Origin: Tiliqua scincoides
Taxonomy: Eukaryota > Chordata > Lepidosauria > Squamata > Scincidae
Direction: 5' to 3'
DNA length: 64,000 nt
NCBI RefSeq assembly: GCF_035046505.1
Contig: NC_089822.1
Span: 209,618,419-209,682,418 of the forward strand
Both the position numbers and the translations under genes were made by a program. Position 1 is the first letter of the stretch, and every line of letters begins with the position of its first letter. The notes under the pieces were generated by a model that did no database searches, was not told the DNA's origin, and saw nothing but the letters and a program-made list of their open reading frames with translations. This document shows, one piece after another, positions 62,662 through 64,000 of this stretch.

Positions 62662-62725
62662 AGCCTGTAAAACAGTACTACAAATAAGGGTTCACTGACA
62701 CTGATATGCTCATTCTTCTTTCACC

Positions 62726-62818
62726 ATGGGGAGGCATTTGCTATTTTACCTTTGGTTGGCGTTGATTCCTGCTCTTGTAACATCAGATTTTTTAATAGAT
62801 CAGTTCAGGAACATCAAG
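62726..62818 (+). CDS. First exon of inter-alpha-trypsin inhibitor heavy chain (ITIH1/ITIH3-like), partial
   Basis: ITIH heavy chains are liver-secreted plasma proteins that attach covalently to hyaluronan. The ATG at 62726 has a strong context (CACCATGG). 31 codons read MGRHLLFYLWLALIPALVTS, a signal peptide, then DFLIDQFRNIK, before a GTATGT donor in phase 0. Human ITIH3 exon 1 has the same shape (signal peptide ending ...AASGFPRSPFRLLGK). Position and strand also fit: in human, ITIH1 lies directly beyond the 5' end of NEK4 and points away from it. The exon is short and signal peptides evolve fast, so the call rests largely on synteny and the HNF1-like site. The next exon is not seen before the window ends. 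Confidence 0.6.
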
Positions 62819-64000
62819 GTATGTCGCTGAAGTTCATAAAGTGGCTTTCTGTTCTTCAGAAAAACATTCAGGTAGTCCCCTACTTAAAAACATCAACTAA
62901 AGGACAGGTATGTTGCACTTTTGTGCAGGTGCAACCCATCCACTCCAATTTTTTGTGCAGGCCCAAGAGTGCTAGTTTTGGAAATGGAGACAGATGCTGA
63001 TAGATGAAAAAGAGAAAGATGCTGGTTGGGGGGCTGGAGGGAGACACTGGTTTTTGAGACGGAGAGAGGTACTATATTCTGGAGATGCAGACGTGGTGAG
63101 TAAAGGAGAGCCAGTACAGTACTTCATAGAATTGTAATGAATTTGTTTTCCTCTCCAGCTAATACAAATGCAAATTATCACTTCTCATAAAATGCAACTA
63201 ATACAAATGTAGCCCTTTTTCTAAGGTGCTCTAAGTCCCATTTTGTACATTACACAATCAAAAAGCAGGATTACCACAGAATGTGCATTCACTAGGGAAT
63301 GAATTATTATCTATCTCATAGATAATAATCTGTTTATAGAAACAGATACTGTATCTCTACACTGCTTTTCAATCACTAAAGAAATTGTTCACTTCCTTGC
63401 ATCTTGGAGGGCCTGCCCAAAGCTGGACTAGACAGGTCTTTGGCCTGATCCAGCAGGGCTCTTCTTATGTACTTATGTTGTCTGAGATGAGCTTCTGGTT
63501 TTCAGAAAAACCACTGCACCTGCACTGTGGAACTCATGGTTAGTCAAAACTGCAGGTTCCAAATCTGTGAATAAAGAGGACTGACTTGTAATAAGAAATA
63601 GTTTGTTGTAAAGAAATCTCTTTAGTTATTGAAAACACACATATGCGATAGAGGGATAGGTAGAAAGGTTTTTAAACAGACATATCATATGTAGCCTCTA
63701 CCTTAAACATAGGTAGAGGTGTTCACAGATTTCATTTTCCCCCAAAGAATAAGTGCAGAAAGCAGTGTTATGTGTTTTTATTGCAAGGGTGCATTTTTAT
63801 TAATAATAATTATAAATTATAATAGCTTTAAAAGTGAACTAGGCAGGGGATATAGGTGGTATCGTGTCAGCAGATGCACCCACAGTCATTACACTGTCAA
63901 TTAGGTGTTAGAAAATGTTTTTATTTTTTTCACAAATTTCAGTGTTAGTTATTTTTTTACAAAAATGAGAAGTGCAGACAGTGATTTATGTGTTTTTATT
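62819..64000 (+). other. Probable ITIH-like intron 1
   Basis: No second exon recognised. An old CR1 3' end (GGACTAGACAGGTCTTTGGC, GATCCAGCAGGGCTCTTCTT) lies at about 63,415-63,478. A Tigger-like end (CACTGCACCTGCACTGTGG ... GAGGACTGACTTGTA) lies at about 63,510-63,590. Confidence 0.5.

Noticed and set aside
1-64000. Endogenous retrovirus, Polinton or other capsid- or envelope-bearing element
   Set aside because: I found no LTR pair, gag/env-like frame or capsid gene. All reverse transcriptases seen are of the LINE type.

Overview
This is a vertebrate nuclear window, most likely from a squamate reptile. The genes have canonical GT-AG introns and CpG-rich promoters. The repeats are a sauropsid set: CR1 LINEs with a TTCTTATG-type 3' tail, BovB/RTE pieces, tRNA- and 5S-derived SINEs, hAT, pogo/Tigger-like and PIF/Harbinger-like miniature elements. 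I could not run database searches. Gene names rest on recognisable protein sequence and on gene order.

Four host genes are visible, in the same order and orientation as the human 3p21.1 block. GLT8D1 (minus) is represented by its first two coding-side exons at 4,422-4,656 and continues past the left edge. SPCS1 (plus) is complete at 9,154-13,033 and shares a CpG-rich divergent promoter with GLT8D1. NEK4 (minus) has 16 coding exons from 47,166 down to 22,377. The first exon of an ITIH1/ITIH3-type inter-alpha-trypsin inhibitor heavy chain (plus) lies at 62,726-62,818 behind an HNF1-like site.

Region by region: 1-4,200 holds a hAT miniature element, a dead 5'-truncated LINE with target duplications, and a TIR element. 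4,400-9,100 is the GLT8D1 5' region, with BovB tails and self-nested Harbinger-like MITEs. 9,100-13,700 is SPCS1. 13,700-21,650 is intergenic, with a young CR1, an orphan CpG-rich stretch and a Tigger-like element. 21,650-47,320 is NEK4 with many intronic repeats. 47,553-50,805 is a 35-copy, 93-bp tandem array just upstream of NEK4. 50,870-62,600 is intergenic, with a nearly intact CR1 (53,970-58,062) and a Tigger-like element carrying two nested insertions.

The most notable observation concerns the 93-bp array. Its unit is end-to-end homologous to a tiny dispersed palindromic element that elsewhere in the window is flanked by TTA duplications and also occurs as a tandem dimer with exactly the same 93-bp period. 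This points to a miniature transposon that became a minisatellite beside a housekeeping promoter. The array's long open frames on the minus strand follow from a unit that has no stop in any of three frames and a length divisible by three; they are not evidence of a gene.
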